DNA of 64,000 nt from JBBRHQ01 sp963781345 (GCA_963781345.1 CAWAFQ010000008.1:81774-145773); one strand, 5' to 3'; counted from the first letter of the stretch, positions 33,920-43,245 are shown. The notes: generated by a model from the letters alone, not told the origin. Numbers and translations: made by a program.

Positions 33920-35314
33920 CTATCGGAAGTTCTTCTTCAGGAACGGCACGACCGTCTTCAGGAAGGCGTTCTTGGCGGGCGCCGCGGTCAGCGGGTCGAG
34001 ATGGCTCTGCTGCGGATCGGCGTTGACCAGCCTCGACTCCTTCAGCGTCGTCTTCGACTCGGCGATGAAGCGCTTCGCGCCCTTCAGGACCCGGCCGTCG
34101 GTGAGGTCGGTCTGGACCGCATAGACGGGGATGTCGACCTGCTTCAGGTGCTTCAGCCTCAGCCCGAGGAAGTTCGCGGCCGCGTTCTGCTCCAGCTGGT
34201 TCGCCCCGTTCACATCGATCGTCAGCCGCAGCGGGAAGTACCACTCGACCGCGTTCGACGGCTCCTGGCCGAGGGTGCGGGCGAGGCGGGAAACGGGGGT
34301 CACACCTCCGTCGACCCAGTCGCGCGGATCGCCGCTCGACGCGAGCTCGCCGCCGTTGACCTGGAGCAGCCGGAGGCTCGTGGGGGACGTGTCCCGGTCC
34401 AAGGCGTAGCCGAGCACGCCGCGGTTGGTGGACGGGATGATCGATTTGTCCGGATTGTGGGGGTTGAACCCGAGGGGAAGCAGGGGGTAGCTCTGCAGCG
34501 TCGTCGCCGGTGCCTTGGGCGCCAGGCGTGCGTAGGTGCCGCCGACCTCGGCGAAGAGCCCCGCGGCCTCGGGGAATCCGAGTTTGAGAAGGTCGGCGAA
34601 GGGCGAAGCCGCCGCGTCGAGGTTGGAGACAGCGGTCTGCGCCTGCGAGAGGTCGTAGGCGTTGAAGCTACCGAGCAGACCGCCGTCGATCAGGACGAGC
34701 GCGTTTACGTCCTTGTAGCCCGGATGCCCGTTGAAGTCCCAGGCCGCATATGCGGTCGTCATCGAGGCGCCGAGCGAGTGGCCGCCGAGGATGACGTTGC
34801 GCCTGCCGCCGGCGCCGGCGGCGAGGACGACCTTGCGCTCGTCGCCGAGGGTCATCGGCAGGCCCCACTGCTTGGCGAACTGCACCGTCGAGGGGTCGAG
34901 GAAGTTGAAATGGTCGGCCGGGGTCCCGCCGTTGGTGACCCAGCCGAGGTAGTGGTCGAACATCTGTTGCAGGCTGACGCTGCCGGCCAGCGCCTTGCGG
35001 AATGTGCTGACGTCCTCGAGCGCCTGCGAGCGCCGGTCGATCGCCCAGACCTGGAGGTTCGGGATCTTTGAGGTCAGGTAGTGACCGATCAGGGTGAAGT
35101 CGCCGGCGCCGCCGATAAACCCGGGCATCAGCACGAGCACGTTCTTGGCCGAGGCGGGTCCCATCTTGGTGACGTAGGTCTTGTCGTACTTCGCCGGGCC
35201 CGGCCCGTCGACGCCCTTGACCGCGACGACGCGGTCCTTCGCGATCGCCGGCGCGGCTGCGAACAGTCCCGCCGCCACGACTGCGGTTATGGCCAGGTTG
35301 CGTGCGCGCTTCAT
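33920..35314 (-). CDS. Secreted alpha/beta hydrolase
   Basis: A 464-residue exported hydrolase. The signal peptide (ARNLAITAVVAAGLFAAAPAIA) starts at the ATG at 35314, behind a GAGGAGG site. The core has VLVLMPGFIGGAGDF (oxyanion region), the nucleophile elbow ILGGHSLGASM and a late histidine in QQSHLDPL. The fold suggests an esterase or lipase; the substrate cannot be told. It is divergent from the Rpf-like gene, with a 494-base gap that holds a CRP-type site. Confidence 0.82.
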   Translation of the reverse strand: MKRARNLAITAVVAAGLFAAAPAIAKDRVVAVKGVDGPGPAKYDKTYVTKMGPASAKNVLVLMPGFIGGAGDFTLIGHYLTSKIPNLQVWAIDRRSQALEDVSTFRKALAGSVSLQQMFDHYLGWVTNGGTPADHFNFLDPSTVQFAKQWGLPMTLGDERKVVLAAGAGGRRNVILGGHSLGASMTTAYAAWDFNGHPGYKDVNALVLIDGGLLGSFNAYDLSQAQTAVSNLDAAASPFADLLKLGFPEAAGLFAEVGGTYARLAPKAPATTLQSYPLLPLGFNPHNPDKSIIPSTNRGVLGYALDRDTSPTSLRLLQVNGGELASSGDPRDWVDGGVTPVSRLARTLGQEPSNAVEWYFPLRLTIDVNGANQLEQNAAANFLGLRLKHLKQVDIPVYAVQTDLTDGRVLKGAKRFIAESKTTLKESRLVNADPQQSHLDPLTAAPAKNAFLKTVVPFLKKNFR

Positions 35315-35551
35315 TCCGTTCCTCCTCGTGGCTCCCATGCCGGTCTGTTGGCTGCTGTTCGCGGCCCGCTCGTTGCTGGGGGATCCGGCCGGCGGCACCC
35401 TACCTGAGAGCGCGCCTGGCCGAGCGGCCTATACCGCCTCAACCCGGCGGGGGCCGAGCAGGTGCGGCGCCCGCGCTGCAACTGCGCTCTCAGGCACCGG
35501 CGGGACCGCGCCCCTCCACGCCTGGGGTTGTGACGATGGTTGCGTGCTTCG

Positions 35552-35577
35552 GGTTGTGTGACGAGGGTCACACAACC
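35552..35577. promoter_or_regulatory. CRP/FNR-type operator upstream of Rpf-like gene
   Basis: A perfect inverted repeat GGTTGTGTGAC-GAGG-GTCACACAACC. Its core is TGTGA-CGAGGG-TCACA (35557-35572), the exact CRP consensus TGTGA-N6-TCACA. It lies 237 bases before the Rpf-like start and 243 before the divergent hydrolase start. In Mycobacterium tuberculosis the CRP homologue Rv3676 activates rpfA, so the arrangement has a precedent. Confidence 0.75.
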
Positions 35578-35808
35578 GCAACACCGGCCGCTGGCAGGGT
35601 TCCCTCCCTACACGGAACAGACCCCGGCAGGCGCAGGCCCCCGATAACTCGGTGCCGCCCGCGCTCCACAAACACCCGCCGGGGCCATGGAGTCCGGAAG
35701 TCGCCTTTGCCTCGCAGCCCCGTTCGCGAGGCCGACACGCGGCCGCTCAGCGCGCCGGATGCGCGCTGACGACCGGGCATCGACACACGAACGGAGGCAG
35801 TTCAGAAA

Positions 35809-36303
35809 ATGATCAGGTCAAACGCGCAGAAAATCGGAATCACGCTTGCTGCCATGGTGGGCATAGCCCTGCCGGCGACCGCCCTCGCAGCCGGTGGCGA
35901 AGACGGCGCCCAGATCGCGATCGCGCCCGCCCGGGCGGTGCAGGTGCCGGCGCTGGAGCGCCCGGCAAAGGGGCTGCAGGCGACGATCGCGGTTCAGGTC
36001 AAACAGATTCGCGCCGACCGCAGGGCGAAGCTGCGCAAGCAGCGTCGTGAGGCGTTCGCGACCCTTCCCGGCGGCGTCTCGCAGGCCACTCTCGACTCGA
36101 TCGCGGCCTGTGAGTCCGGCGGCGACCCGACTGTCGTCGACGCCTCCGGTACCTACCGCGGCAAGTACCAGTTCGACTACGGCACCTGGGCCTCGGTTGG
36201 CGGCAGCGGCGACCCGGCCGCGGCCCCCGAGGCCGAGCAGGACTACCGGGCGGCGCTGCTGTACACGCGCTCCGGCTCGAGCCCCTGGCCGATCTGCGGC
36301 TGA
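35809..36303 (+). CDS. Resuscitation-promoting-factor-like transglycosylase
   Basis: A 164-residue secreted protein. The signal peptide (IGITLAAMVGIALPATALAA) is followed by a basic linker and an Rpf/lysozyme-like domain: LDSIAACESGGDP holds the catalytic glutamate, then YRGKYQFDYGTWASVGGSGDP and SGSSPWPICG. Such enzymes cleave peptidoglycan and stimulate growth of dormant actinobacterial cells. The ATG at 35809 has GGAGGC upstream. A perfect CRP-type site lies in its long 5' region. Confidence 0.9.
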   Translation: MIRSNAQKIGITLAAMVGIALPATALAAGGEDGAQIAIAPARAVQVPALERPAKGLQATIAVQVKQIRADRRAKLRKQRREAFATLPGGVSQATLDSIAACESGGDPTVVDASGTYRGKYQFDYGTWASVGGSGDPAAAPEAEQDYRAALLYTRSGSSPWPICG

Positions 36304-36364
36304 TACTCGCGCTTCGGCTCGAGTCGGCGCCGTCTGCGTTGATCGCGGGACCCGGCGGCGCCGC

Positions 36365-37087
36365 TCAGGCGGCGTCGTCGGGCTCGGCGTCGAGGAGCGC
36401 CTCGCGGAAGACCCGGGCCTCGTCGGCGAACAGGTGGCCGAGGGTCTGCTCGCGATCGAGCAGGATCCGGCGCTTGGTCTCCAGGGTCGCCTCCCGCGGT
36501 GCGGCCGCGATCCCGGCGGCCACCTCGAGCGAGCGCTCGAGCACACGCTCGTCGGCGACGAGCTCGTTGGCTACCCCCAGCCGCATCGCCTCCTCGGCGC
36601 CGAAGACCCGGCCACTGAGCGAGACCTCGGCCGCCTGACCTGGGCCGAGGGCCGCACGGGCTGACGCGTAAGAGGGTGGGATCCCCCGCGGCAGCTCCGG
36701 AAAGCCGAAGGTCGCCGAGGCTGCCGCGACGCGGATGTCGCAGAGCAGGGCGAGCGCGAAACCGCCGGCCAGCGCCGGCCCGTTGACCGCGGCGAGCACC
36801 GGTCGCGGGCAGGACCCGATCGCCTCGAACGCCCCGGTTGAGGTCTCGACCAGCCGCCTCTTGTGCTCGTCATCGCCCCCGAACTCGGTCACGTCCATTC
36901 CCGAGCAGAAGGCAAAGCCGGCCCCGGTGAAGACGATGCAGCCGACGCCGGCGTCTGCGCCCAGGGCGCCGAACGATTCGGCGAGCTCGACCCTGAGATC
37001 GATCGAGAGCGCATTGCGCTTCTCCGGCCTCTGCAGGGTCACCACCGCCACCTCGTCACGCCGCTCGATCGACAGAAGCCCGGGCAC
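36365..37087 (-). CDS. Enoyl-CoA hydratase/isomerase family protein
   Basis: A 240-residue crotonase-fold enzyme. The oxyanion-hole regions FCSGMDVTEFGG and NGPALAGGFALALLCD are present, as is the acidic residue in FGFPELPRGIPPS. It is expected to act on enoyl-CoA in fatty-acid or amino-acid breakdown. The frame is open further upstream, but the GTG at 37087 starts at the conserved LLSIERRDEVAV strand; the upstream part is repeat DNA. Confidence 0.88.
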   Translation of the reverse strand: MPGLLSIERRDEVAVVTLQRPEKRNALSIDLRVELAESFGALGADAGVGCIVFTGAGFAFCSGMDVTEFGGDDEHKRRLVETSTGAFEAIGSCPRPVLAAVNGPALAGGFALALLCDIRVAAASATFGFPELPRGIPPSYASARAALGPGQAAEVSLSGRVFGAEEAMRLGVANELVADERVLERSLEVAAGIAAAPREATLETKRRILLDREQTLGHLFADEARVFREALLDAEPDDAA

Positions 37088-37140
37088 CGGGCCACTGTAC
37101 AACCGCTGACCAAACCGCCCCTTCCCTGACGAAGCACCAC

Positions 37141-37194
37141 GGCCCCGGCCGGCGGGTCCTTCTCGCAGCACCATGGCCCCGGCCGGCGGGTCCT
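37141..37194 (+). repeat. Two partial copies of the dispersed repeat core
   Basis: GGCCCCGGCCGGCGGGTCCT occurs at 37141-37160 and again at 37175-37194. The same 20-mer begins the full repeat copies at 37443-37523 (minus) and, with one mismatch, 50742-50822; a further minus-strand copy lies at 37581-37600. The whole gap 37088-37621 is a nest of such repeats and holds no gene that I recognise. Confidence 0.7.
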
Positions 37195-37219
37195 GTCATC
37201 GGAAGGGGCGCCACACCTC

Positions 37220-37318
37220 GACGGGCGCCGGGCGGGGCCCTCGCTCAAATCTCGAGTGCCGCCTGTAACGGCGGCACTCTCGATTACAAGCCGCTCCGGG
37301 CCCCGCCCGACGCCCGTC
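37220..37318. repeat. 99-bp nested palindrome
   Basis: Outer arms GACGGGCGCCGGGCGGGGCC (37220 on) and its inverse ending at 37318 match in 20 of 21 positions. Inside lies a second stem, GAGTGCCGCC (37254-37263) and GGCGGCACTC (37270-37279), flanked by near-complementary AATC/GATT. The RNA form would be a long, stable hairpin. It lies in the repeat nest between the enoyl-CoA hydratase and MMPL genes. Confidence 0.7.
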
Positions 37319-37442
37319 ATGCCGCGCCCTCTCACCGAAGGCGACGCGCGGCCAGGCCCAGCGGGCCGGCGAAGCAGCCAGCCGGCCATCCGGCTCGTGG
37401 GGAGCAGAGCAGTGTCCCCTCCGGCGGGTGGCATGGGATGGG

Positions 37443-37523
37443 AGGACCCATTCCCGAGCACCCGCCGTGGAGCGCAGGGAATGGTGGGTCCCATCCCATG
37501 ACAGGACCCGCCGGCCGGGGCCA
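37443..37523 (-). repeat. 81-bp dispersed repeat, copy 1
   Basis: Read on the minus strand it matches 50742-50822 in 76 of 81 positions. The copy has self-complementary flanks (GGGATGGGACCCACC with GGGTCCTCCCATCCC) around a conserved centre, TGCGCTCCACGGCGGGTGCT. It is intergenic. Confidence 0.8.
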
Positions 37524-37621
37524 TGTTCCCTCGGGTGAGCTGCCTGGGACCCGCCGAGCCGGGCCCATGGTGCTTCGGGCAGGACCCGCCGGCCGGGGCC
37601 GTGGTCCCTCGGGTGAGGCGC

Positions 37622-39868
37622 CTACGCCTCGACCGGCTCCCGCGGGCGCTCGCTCGGCTCGTCGGCCGCCCTGCCCACTTCCGGTGGCAGCCCGTCGAGC
37701 CCCTCGGGCGTTACCCGGGGGAGCCACTCGAGCCAACTCGGCAGGTACCAGTTCCAGTCGCCGAGCAGCTTCATCGTCGCCGGCAGCAGGACGCCGCGGA
37801 TGATCGTCGCGTCGATCAGGATCGCCATCGCCAGGCCGACGCCCATCTCCTTGAACTCGAGCAGCGAGAGGGTGGCGAAGATCGCGAAGACGGCGATCAT
37901 CACTGCCGCTGCGCTGGTGACGACGCCGGCGGTCGTCTTGATCCCGTGGGAGACGGCGTCGCCGGTCGAGCGCCCTCGGTCAAATCCCTCGCGGATCCGG
38001 GTCAGGATGAACACGTGGTAGTCCATCGAGAGCCCGAAGAGGACGACGAAGAGGAACAGCGGCAGCCACGACGTGATCGCGCCGTTGGACTTGAAGTTGA
38101 GCAGTCCCTCGAGGTGGCCCTCCTGGAAGATCCAGACGACCACGCCGTAGGCAGCGGCGACCGAGAGCAGGTTGAGAAGGATCGCCTTCAGCGGGATCAC
38201 TATCGAGCGGAAGGTCACCAGCAGCAGCAGGAATGCTGCCGTCAGCACGAACATGAAGACCCATGGGGCGTGTGACTTCATCGTGTCGTTGAAGTCCTTT
38301 GACTGCGCCGTGTATCCGGTGACGCCGACCGTCGCCGCCGGCACCTGCCCGAAGGTGGCCGGGATCAGGTTGTCGCGGAGGTCTGAGAGGGCTCGGTTGG
38401 AGGCGCTGTCGGTCCCGTCTCCTGCAACCGGGATGTCGATCTCCGCGACCGTGCCGTCGGGGTTCACATCCGTGGTGATCGGCTGCTCGAAGAGTGGGCT
38501 GGAGGAGGCCCTGGCTATCAGTTCCTCGCCGGCCCGGGTTACCTGCGGCGACAAGACGTCGTCGGCGCTGACGACGACCTGGGCCGGAATCGGCCCCCCG
38601 GGGAAAGCATCCTGGATCCGGTTGTAGGTCTTGATCACACCGAGGTTCTGCGGCAGCGTCTCGACCCCTGAAACCGCCGTGTGCAGGTTGAGCGCCGGGA
38701 GGGCCATGAAGAGCAGCAGAGCGGTCGCGGAAATCGCCGAGATCAGCGGGCGGCGCAGAACCCGGTCGACGATCCGGCCCCAGAGCCCGCGCTCGCCGCC
38801 GCGGCCCTTGAGCCGGTGTAGAAACGGGATCCGGCCCTTGTCGACGCGGTCGCCGAGCCAGGCGAGGATCGCCGGCAGGACCGTCAGCGAGCCGACCATC
38901 GCCACAGCGACGACGAGGATCGTCCCCGTGGCGAAGGACTGGAAGGTCGCGGCCCCGGCCAGGTACATCCCGGCCATCGCGATCATCACGGTGAACCCCG
39001 AGATCAGCACCGCCCGGCCCGAGGTCGCGGCGGCCGCTTCGAGCGAGGCCGTCTCGGTGTTGCCGGCCGCCCGTTCCTCGCGCTCGCGCCGCAGGTAGAA
39101 CATCGAGTAATCCACGCCCACCGCGAGTCCGATCAGGAGCACCACCGAGTTGATCGCCTCGTCGACGCCGCTGATCTGGCTGATCGGGGCAATCAGGCCG
39201 ATCGTCGCGAAGACCGCGGTCAGGGCCAGGATCAGCGGCACGCCGGCGGCGACGAGAGCGCCGAACGCGATCACGAGGATGATCAGCGTGATCGGCAGCG
39301 AGGTGATCTCGGCCTTACGGAAGTCGTCCTCGAACGCCTTGCTCAGTTCCTTGTCGGCGCTGGCGTCGCCGAACTGGGCGATGACGAAGCCCTGGTTGGC
39401 GCTCTGCGCACCGGCGACGGCCGCCAGCGGCGCGTCGACCCGCTTCTCGGTCTGCCCGGAGTCGCCGGGAATGTCGAAGGTGATCAGGGCCGAGTGGCCG
39501 TCGGGTGAGATCTGGCCCTTGTTAGCCGGGTCGTAGGGGCCCTTGATGTTCTCGATGTGGGGGAGAGCCGAGAGGCGGCTCTCGACGTCGAGCACCGCCG
39601 CCCGGAAGGGTCGCGATCCGGCGCTCTCGGCCTCGTTCTGCACGAGCACGGTCTCGCCCGCCTTGTCGGGGAAGCCGTCGGCGAGGGTCCTGGACGCCTG
39701 GCCGGACTCGCCGACCCCGTTTGTGTTGTTGTCAAGCGTCTTCGTCCCGACGGCGCCGCCGATCACGGCGGCGGTGACGACGAACGCGAGCCATCCCCAG
39801 ATCGCGGTCTTGCGATGCTGGGCGCTCCAGTGTCCGGCGCGCGCTGCGATGTTCCGGGGCCTCTCCAC
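37622..39868 (-). CDS. MMPL-family membrane transporter
   Basis: A 748-residue RND-type exporter with twelve expected helices in two halves, each with an extracytoplasmic loop. Typical sequence includes GVDYSMFYLRREREER in the first half and GLSMDYHVFILTRIREG in the second, and EFKEMGVGLAMAILIDATIIRGVLLP-type helices (shown here only in part). MMPL proteins export lipids and other hydrophobic molecules in actinobacteria. The GTG at 39868 has AAAGGAG just upstream; the longer frame to 40105 lacks family features. Confidence 0.92.
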   Translation of the reverse strand: MERPRNIAARAGHWSAQHRKTAIWGWLAFVVTAAVIGGAVGTKTLDNNTNGVGESGQASRTLADGFPDKAGETVLVQNEAESAGSRPFRAAVLDVESRLSALPHIENIKGPYDPANKGQISPDGHSALITFDIPGDSGQTEKRVDAPLAAVAGAQSANQGFVIAQFGDASADKELSKAFEDDFRKAEITSLPITLIILVIAFGALVAAGVPLILALTAVFATIGLIAPISQISGVDEAINSVVLLIGLAVGVDYSMFYLRREREERAAGNTETASLEAAAATSGRAVLISGFTVMIAMAGMYLAGAATFQSFATGTILVVAVAMVGSLTVLPAILAWLGDRVDKGRIPFLHRLKGRGGERGLWGRIVDRVLRRPLISAISATALLLFMALPALNLHTAVSGVETLPQNLGVIKTYNRIQDAFPGGPIPAQVVVSADDVLSPQVTRAGEELIARASSSPLFEQPITTDVNPDGTVAEIDIPVAGDGTDSASNRALSDLRDNLIPATFGQVPAATVGVTGYTAQSKDFNDTMKSHAPWVFMFVLTAAFLLLLVTFRSIVIPLKAILLNLLSVAAAYGVVVWIFQEGHLEGLLNFKSNGAITSWLPLFLFVVLFGLSMDYHVFILTRIREGFDRGRSTGDAVSHGIKTTAGVVTSAAAVMIAVFAIFATLSLLEFKEMGVGLAMAILIDATIIRGVLLPATMKLLGDWNWYLPSWLEWLPRVTPEGLDGLPPEVGRAADEPSERPREPVEA

Positions 39869-40040
39869 GCCTTCTCCTTTCTCTGATGCGCTGAAATCGT
39901 CGGTTTTTTTATCATCTTTTTCCTCGGGCAGTGTGCGCCTCAGCACACGCTGCCCACATCTCGGTGGCGCCCCCATGCGCCTGCCGGCGCAGCCCTTCAC
40001 GGAGCGCAGACCATCGTCCCAGACCGAGCAGGAGGCACTT

Positions 40041-40502
40041 GTGAAATCCCACACAGTCCATCGCACGATCGAGACCGAGCAGCGGCGGGAGTTCGTCCGC
40101 ATCACCGACGATGTTCAGGGGGTCGTCGACGACTCGGGGGTGGAGGAGGGCATGGCGCTGGTCTCGGCGATGCACATCACCGCCGGTGTCTGGGTCAACG
40201 ACGATGAGCCGGGCCTCCATGCCGACACGCTCGAGTGGCTCGACAAGGTCGCGCCGCCGAGCTGGAAGGAGCCCGCCAACGAGACCGCGAGGGAGCTGCT
40301 CCCCGCCGAGGGCGACTACCGCCACCACCGCGGTGGCGAGGACAACGGCGACGCCCACCTCAAGAACCTTCTGGTCCACCATCAGGCGATCCTCCCGGTG
40401 ACCGCGGGTCGCCTCGACCTCGGGCCCTGGCAGCAGGTCTTCTACTGCGAGTTCGATGGCCGCAGGCCAAAGCGCCTCGTGATCAAGGTGATCGGCGAGT
40501 AG
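40041..40502 (+). CDS. YjbQ/UPF0047-family protein
   Basis: A 153-residue protein of the YjbQ family (secondary thiamine-phosphate synthase-like). It shows the family's DITDDVQGVV-like start, ALVSAMHITAGVWVNDDEPG, HRGGEDNGDAHLKNLLVHHQ (metal-binding histidines) and GPWQQVFYCEFDG near the end. The start is the GTG at 40041, behind AGGAGG at 40030-40035. It is divergent from the MMPL gene. Some relatives rescue thiamine-phosphate synthase mutants; the true substrate is uncertain. Confidence 0.9.
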   Translation: MKSHTVHRTIETEQRREFVRITDDVQGVVDDSGVEEGMALVSAMHITAGVWVNDDEPGLHADTLEWLDKVAPPSWKEPANETARELLPAEGDYRHHRGGEDNGDAHLKNLLVHHQAILPVTAGRLDLGPWQQVFYCEFDGRRPKRLVIKVIGE

Positions 40503-40703
40503 CTAGAGAGCCGGCCGGTCGAGGCGCTCGGCGACGGTCCGGGGCGAGGGGGTGCTTGGCCGGACCTCGTGCCAGAGGAGCGGGTCGTGGACGACCCGGC
40601 GGATGAACAGCCCTTCCGGCGCGAACTGCTCGAGCTGGCGCTCGATGCATGGAGCGCAGCTGCACTCAGGAACCGTCAATCCAGTGTTGGGGCAGTTCGC
40701 CAT
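40503..40703 (-). CDS. Small Cys-rich protein, possible zinc ribbon
   Basis: A 66-residue protein that starts MANCPNTGLTVPECSCAPC, with four cysteines in a C-x10-C-x-C-x2-C layout that could bind zinc. The rest (LEQFAPEGLFIRRVVHDPLL) is helical in look. Its stop directly abuts that of the convergent YjbQ gene. I do not recognise the family; the Cys pattern and the fit between neighbours make it likely to be real. Confidence 0.5.
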   Translation of the reverse strand: MANCPNTGLTVPECSCAPCIERQLEQFAPEGLFIRRVVHDPLLWHEVRPSTPSPRTVAERLDRPAL

Positions 40704-40832
40704 CAGCTCTGATCGGGTGCTGAGGCGCCACAGTAGCCGCGACCCCGGCGGAAAAGCGCTGGAAAGCAGGCCGATGGGCCGAGGAGAGCCGGAGTCGCCT
40801 TTGCCGCGGGGGTCTGAGAGGATGGGCCGACG

Positions 40833-41699
40833 TTGGTCATCGGGGTGATTGATATCGGCACCAACACGACCCGGCTTCTGGTCGTCGAGGTCGAGGGTGG
40901 TCGCCCTCGACCCAGGCTCGAGCGCCGGCACTTCCTCTCGGCCGCCTCGCCCGATGCCGCCGAGTTCCTGCCGAGGCTGCTCGAGCGTGAGGCCGCGATC
41001 GCCCGCGAGTCGGGCGCCGAGGAGCTCCTGGTCGCCGCCACCGCGGGGCTGCGCGGGTCGCGCGCAGCCAGGTCCCTCGGGCGCGTCTGCGACCGGATCG
41101 GCGCCGGGGATCTGAGGATCCTCAGCGGGGGTGAGGAGGCCGCGCTCGCCTTCCTCGGCGCGACCGGATGCGAGCCAGGGGAGATGCCGGACGTTGTCGC
41201 GGTCGTCGACGTCGGCGGCGGCTCCACCGAGATTGCGGTCGGTCCGCCTCGGGGTTTGCCCCACTGGTGGGCCTCGCGCCCGGTCGGCTCGCGCAGGCTG
41301 ACCGAGCGGGCGTTGCACTCGGACCCTCCGAACCGCGACCAGCTCGCCGCCGTTCGAAGCGCCGCCGCTCGCAGCTTCGTCGGCGTTGAGCCGCCGCGGT
41401 GTGGGCTGGCCCTGGCGGTGGGAGGGGGCACGTCATCGCTGCGCAGGATCTCCGGCGGGGCCCTCGACCGCCCCCGGATCACCGAGTTGCTCGAGCTGGC
41501 GAGCTCGGCCCCCAGCGAGTCGCTGGCCGCTGAGCTCGGCCTGGCGCCGGAGCGCGTCCGCCTGCTGCCCGGCGCGCTGGCGGTGCTGGAGGCTGTCTGC
41601 GAGCTGCTTCCCGAGCCCCTGCGGATAGCCCGCGGCGGTGTCCGTGAGGGCATCGCGCTGGAGCGCTGGCGCCAGCCCGCCGATTGGGAGGCGAGGTGA
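40833..41699 (+). CDS. Ppx/GppA-family phosphatase
   Basis: A 288-residue protein of the exopolyphosphatase/pppGpp phosphatase family, with the actin-like ATPase core only. Motifs: GVIDIGTNTTRLLVVEV, ATAGLRGSRAA, VVDVGGGSTEIAVG, PVGSRRLTER and AVGGGTSSLRR. It is a paralogue of the ppx at 51883. The start is a TTG at 40833; I see no better codon. The HD-domain gene follows with a 4-base overlap. Confidence 0.88.
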   Translation: MVIGVIDIGTNTTRLLVVEVEGGRPRPRLERRHFLSAASPDAAEFLPRLLEREAAIARESGAEELLVAATAGLRGSRAARSLGRVCDRIGAGDLRILSGGEEAALAFLGATGCEPGEMPDVVAVVDVGGGSTEIAVGPPRGLPHWWASRPVGSRRLTERALHSDPPNRDQLAAVRSAAARSFVGVEPPRCGLALAVGGGTSSLRRISGGALDRPRITELLELASSAPSESLAAELGLAPERVRLLPGALAVLEAVCELLPEPLRIARGGVREGIALERWRQPADWEAR

Positions 41700-42550
41700 C
41701 GGCGGAGGAGGCCGTACCCGCCCCCGGTCCCGAGGGACCGTCGCGAAAGCCCCCGGCCGAGGCGGTCGCGGAGAGCCAGGTGCGCGCGCCGACGCGCGGC
41801 AACCGCAAGCTCGAGGGCTTTATCGACGCGGTCAACGCCGATCAGCAGGTGCGCGCCTGGTGGTACATGGCGCAGGTGCAATCGGAGCGGCTGGGGATGT
41901 CGGACCACTCCTGGGTCCACGTCCAGATCGTCCTCAACATCGCTCTGCGGCTGCTGCGGCTGCTGACCAAAGCCGGGGTCGAGCCGGCGATGGTCACCGA
42001 TCACGGGATGACCGCGCGCGATGCCGAGGTTGTCGTCGCCGGCGGCGCGCTCCTGCACGACGTCGGGATGTCGATACACCGCGCCGACCATGAGGCCTAC
42101 AGCCTCTTCCTCGCCAGGGAGGCGCTGGCGCGCCTGCTCGAGCGCACCTACAAAGAGCCCCAGCGCACTGTCGTCATCGCCGAGACCCTGCACGCGATCA
42201 TCGGCCACCGCCGCCGCGGTGAGCCCTACACGGTCGAGGCCGGGGTCGTCCGTGTCGCCGACGCCCTCGACATGGCCCAGGGGCGCTCCCGCATACCGCT
42301 CGAGTCGGGACAGGAGGGGATCCACTCGATCTCCGCCGCGGCGATAGACGAGGTGCGGATCTCCGCCGGCGAGGAGAGGCCGGTGAGGATCGAGATCGAC
42401 CTCAACAACTCGGCCGGGATCTTCCAGGTCGACGACCTGCTGGCGACGAAGATCCGCGGCACCCCGCTGGAGGGCAGGATCGAGGTCGTCGCGGAGGTCA
42501 GCGGCGAGAGCGAGAAGCGCCTGCTGACCGGATTTCGCCTTCCCGAGTAG
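41696..42550 (+). CDS. HD-domain phosphohydrolase
   Basis: A 284-residue protein. The HD signature is GALLHDVGMSIHRADHEA with a preceding metal-ligand histidine in DHSWVHVQIV and later aspartate in RVADALDMAQGR. HD proteins hydrolyse nucleotides or nucleotide alarmones. A basic, disordered N-terminus of about 35 residues comes first. The GTG start overlaps the Ppx/GppA stop, so the two proteins are made together; in E. coli Ppx/GppA an HD-type domain is fused to the same core. Confidence 0.85.
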   Translation: MTAEEAVPAPGPEGPSRKPPAEAVAESQVRAPTRGNRKLEGFIDAVNADQQVRAWWYMAQVQSERLGMSDHSWVHVQIVLNIALRLLRLLTKAGVEPAMVTDHGMTARDAEVVVAGGALLHDVGMSIHRADHEAYSLFLAREALARLLERTYKEPQRTVVIAETLHAIIGHRRRGEPYTVEAGVVRVADALDMAQGRSRIPLESGQEGIHSISAAAIDEVRISAGEERPVRIEIDLNNSAGIFQVDDLLATKIRGTPLEGRIEVVAEVSGESEKRLLTGFRLPE

Positions 42551-42571
42551 CCGCTGCCTCGGTGCCGACGG

Positions 42572-43132
42572 CTATGGGCGGGTGGCGGTGGCGAAGGGGT
42601 GCGGCGCCTGGTCCGGCGCCAGGCCGAGCGTCTCCAGCAGCGGTCGCGGGTCCTCGATCGGGCCGTACTCGTCCCGACCGCGGCGCATCTCGAAATGCAG
42701 GTGGTTGCCCCAGCAGGAGCCGCTGCAGCCGAGATCACCGAGCTTCTGGCCCGCCGCCACCCGCTCGCCGACGCCGACGACCGGCGCCGAGAGCATGTGG
42801 AAGTAGTTGTAGGTGCGGCCGGTCAGATCGCTGTAGATGGAGACGTAGTTGCCGCGCCCGGCCTGGTAGCCGGTCCCGGTGTCGATGACGACGGCGTCGG
42901 CGATCGCGACCTCGTCGGTCCCGGCGGGGGCGAACAGGTCCTGGCCCTCGTGGCCACGGCCGGCCCCAGGACCGTCCCCGTAGTGCGGCATCACCCGCAG
43001 CGGCATGTAGGGGCCGTCGCCGGCCTGGGCCGGCAGAGACGCCTGGGCGAGGGTCGTCCCGCCGCCGAACGCGGTGCAGGCGAAAGCTGCTGTCGCGGCC
43101 AGCAGTGCGGCCGTTCTCTTGCCGGTGCTCAC
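42572..43132 (-). CDS. M23-family peptidoglycan endopeptidase
   Basis: A 186-residue secreted LytM-type metallopeptidase. The signal peptide (LLAATAAFACTAFGGGTTLA) is followed by the zinc-site motifs HEGQDLFAP (HxxxD) and NHLHFEMRRG (HxH), with YNYFHMLS between. It cleaves cross-links in the cell wall or regulates wall hydrolases. A perfect CRP-type site lies 115 bases upstream of the start. Confidence 0.93.
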   Translation of the reverse strand: MSTGKRTAALLAATAAFACTAFGGGTTLAQASLPAQAGDGPYMPLRVMPHYGDGPGAGRGHEGQDLFAPAGTDEVAIADAVVIDTGTGYQAGRGNYVSIYSDLTGRTYNYFHMLSAPVVGVGERVAAGQKLGDLGCSGSCWGNHLHFEMRRGRDEYGPIEDPRPLLETLGLAPDQAPHPFATATRP

Positions 43133-43245
43133 GGAACTCCTTGCGTCGTTATCGGCGCCCGCGGATGTCGCTCATGCCTGGTACGAACCCGGGCTGCGGG
43201 CGGGGGAACTGGCAACTACACCGATTGGGCCGGATGTCCTCGCAT

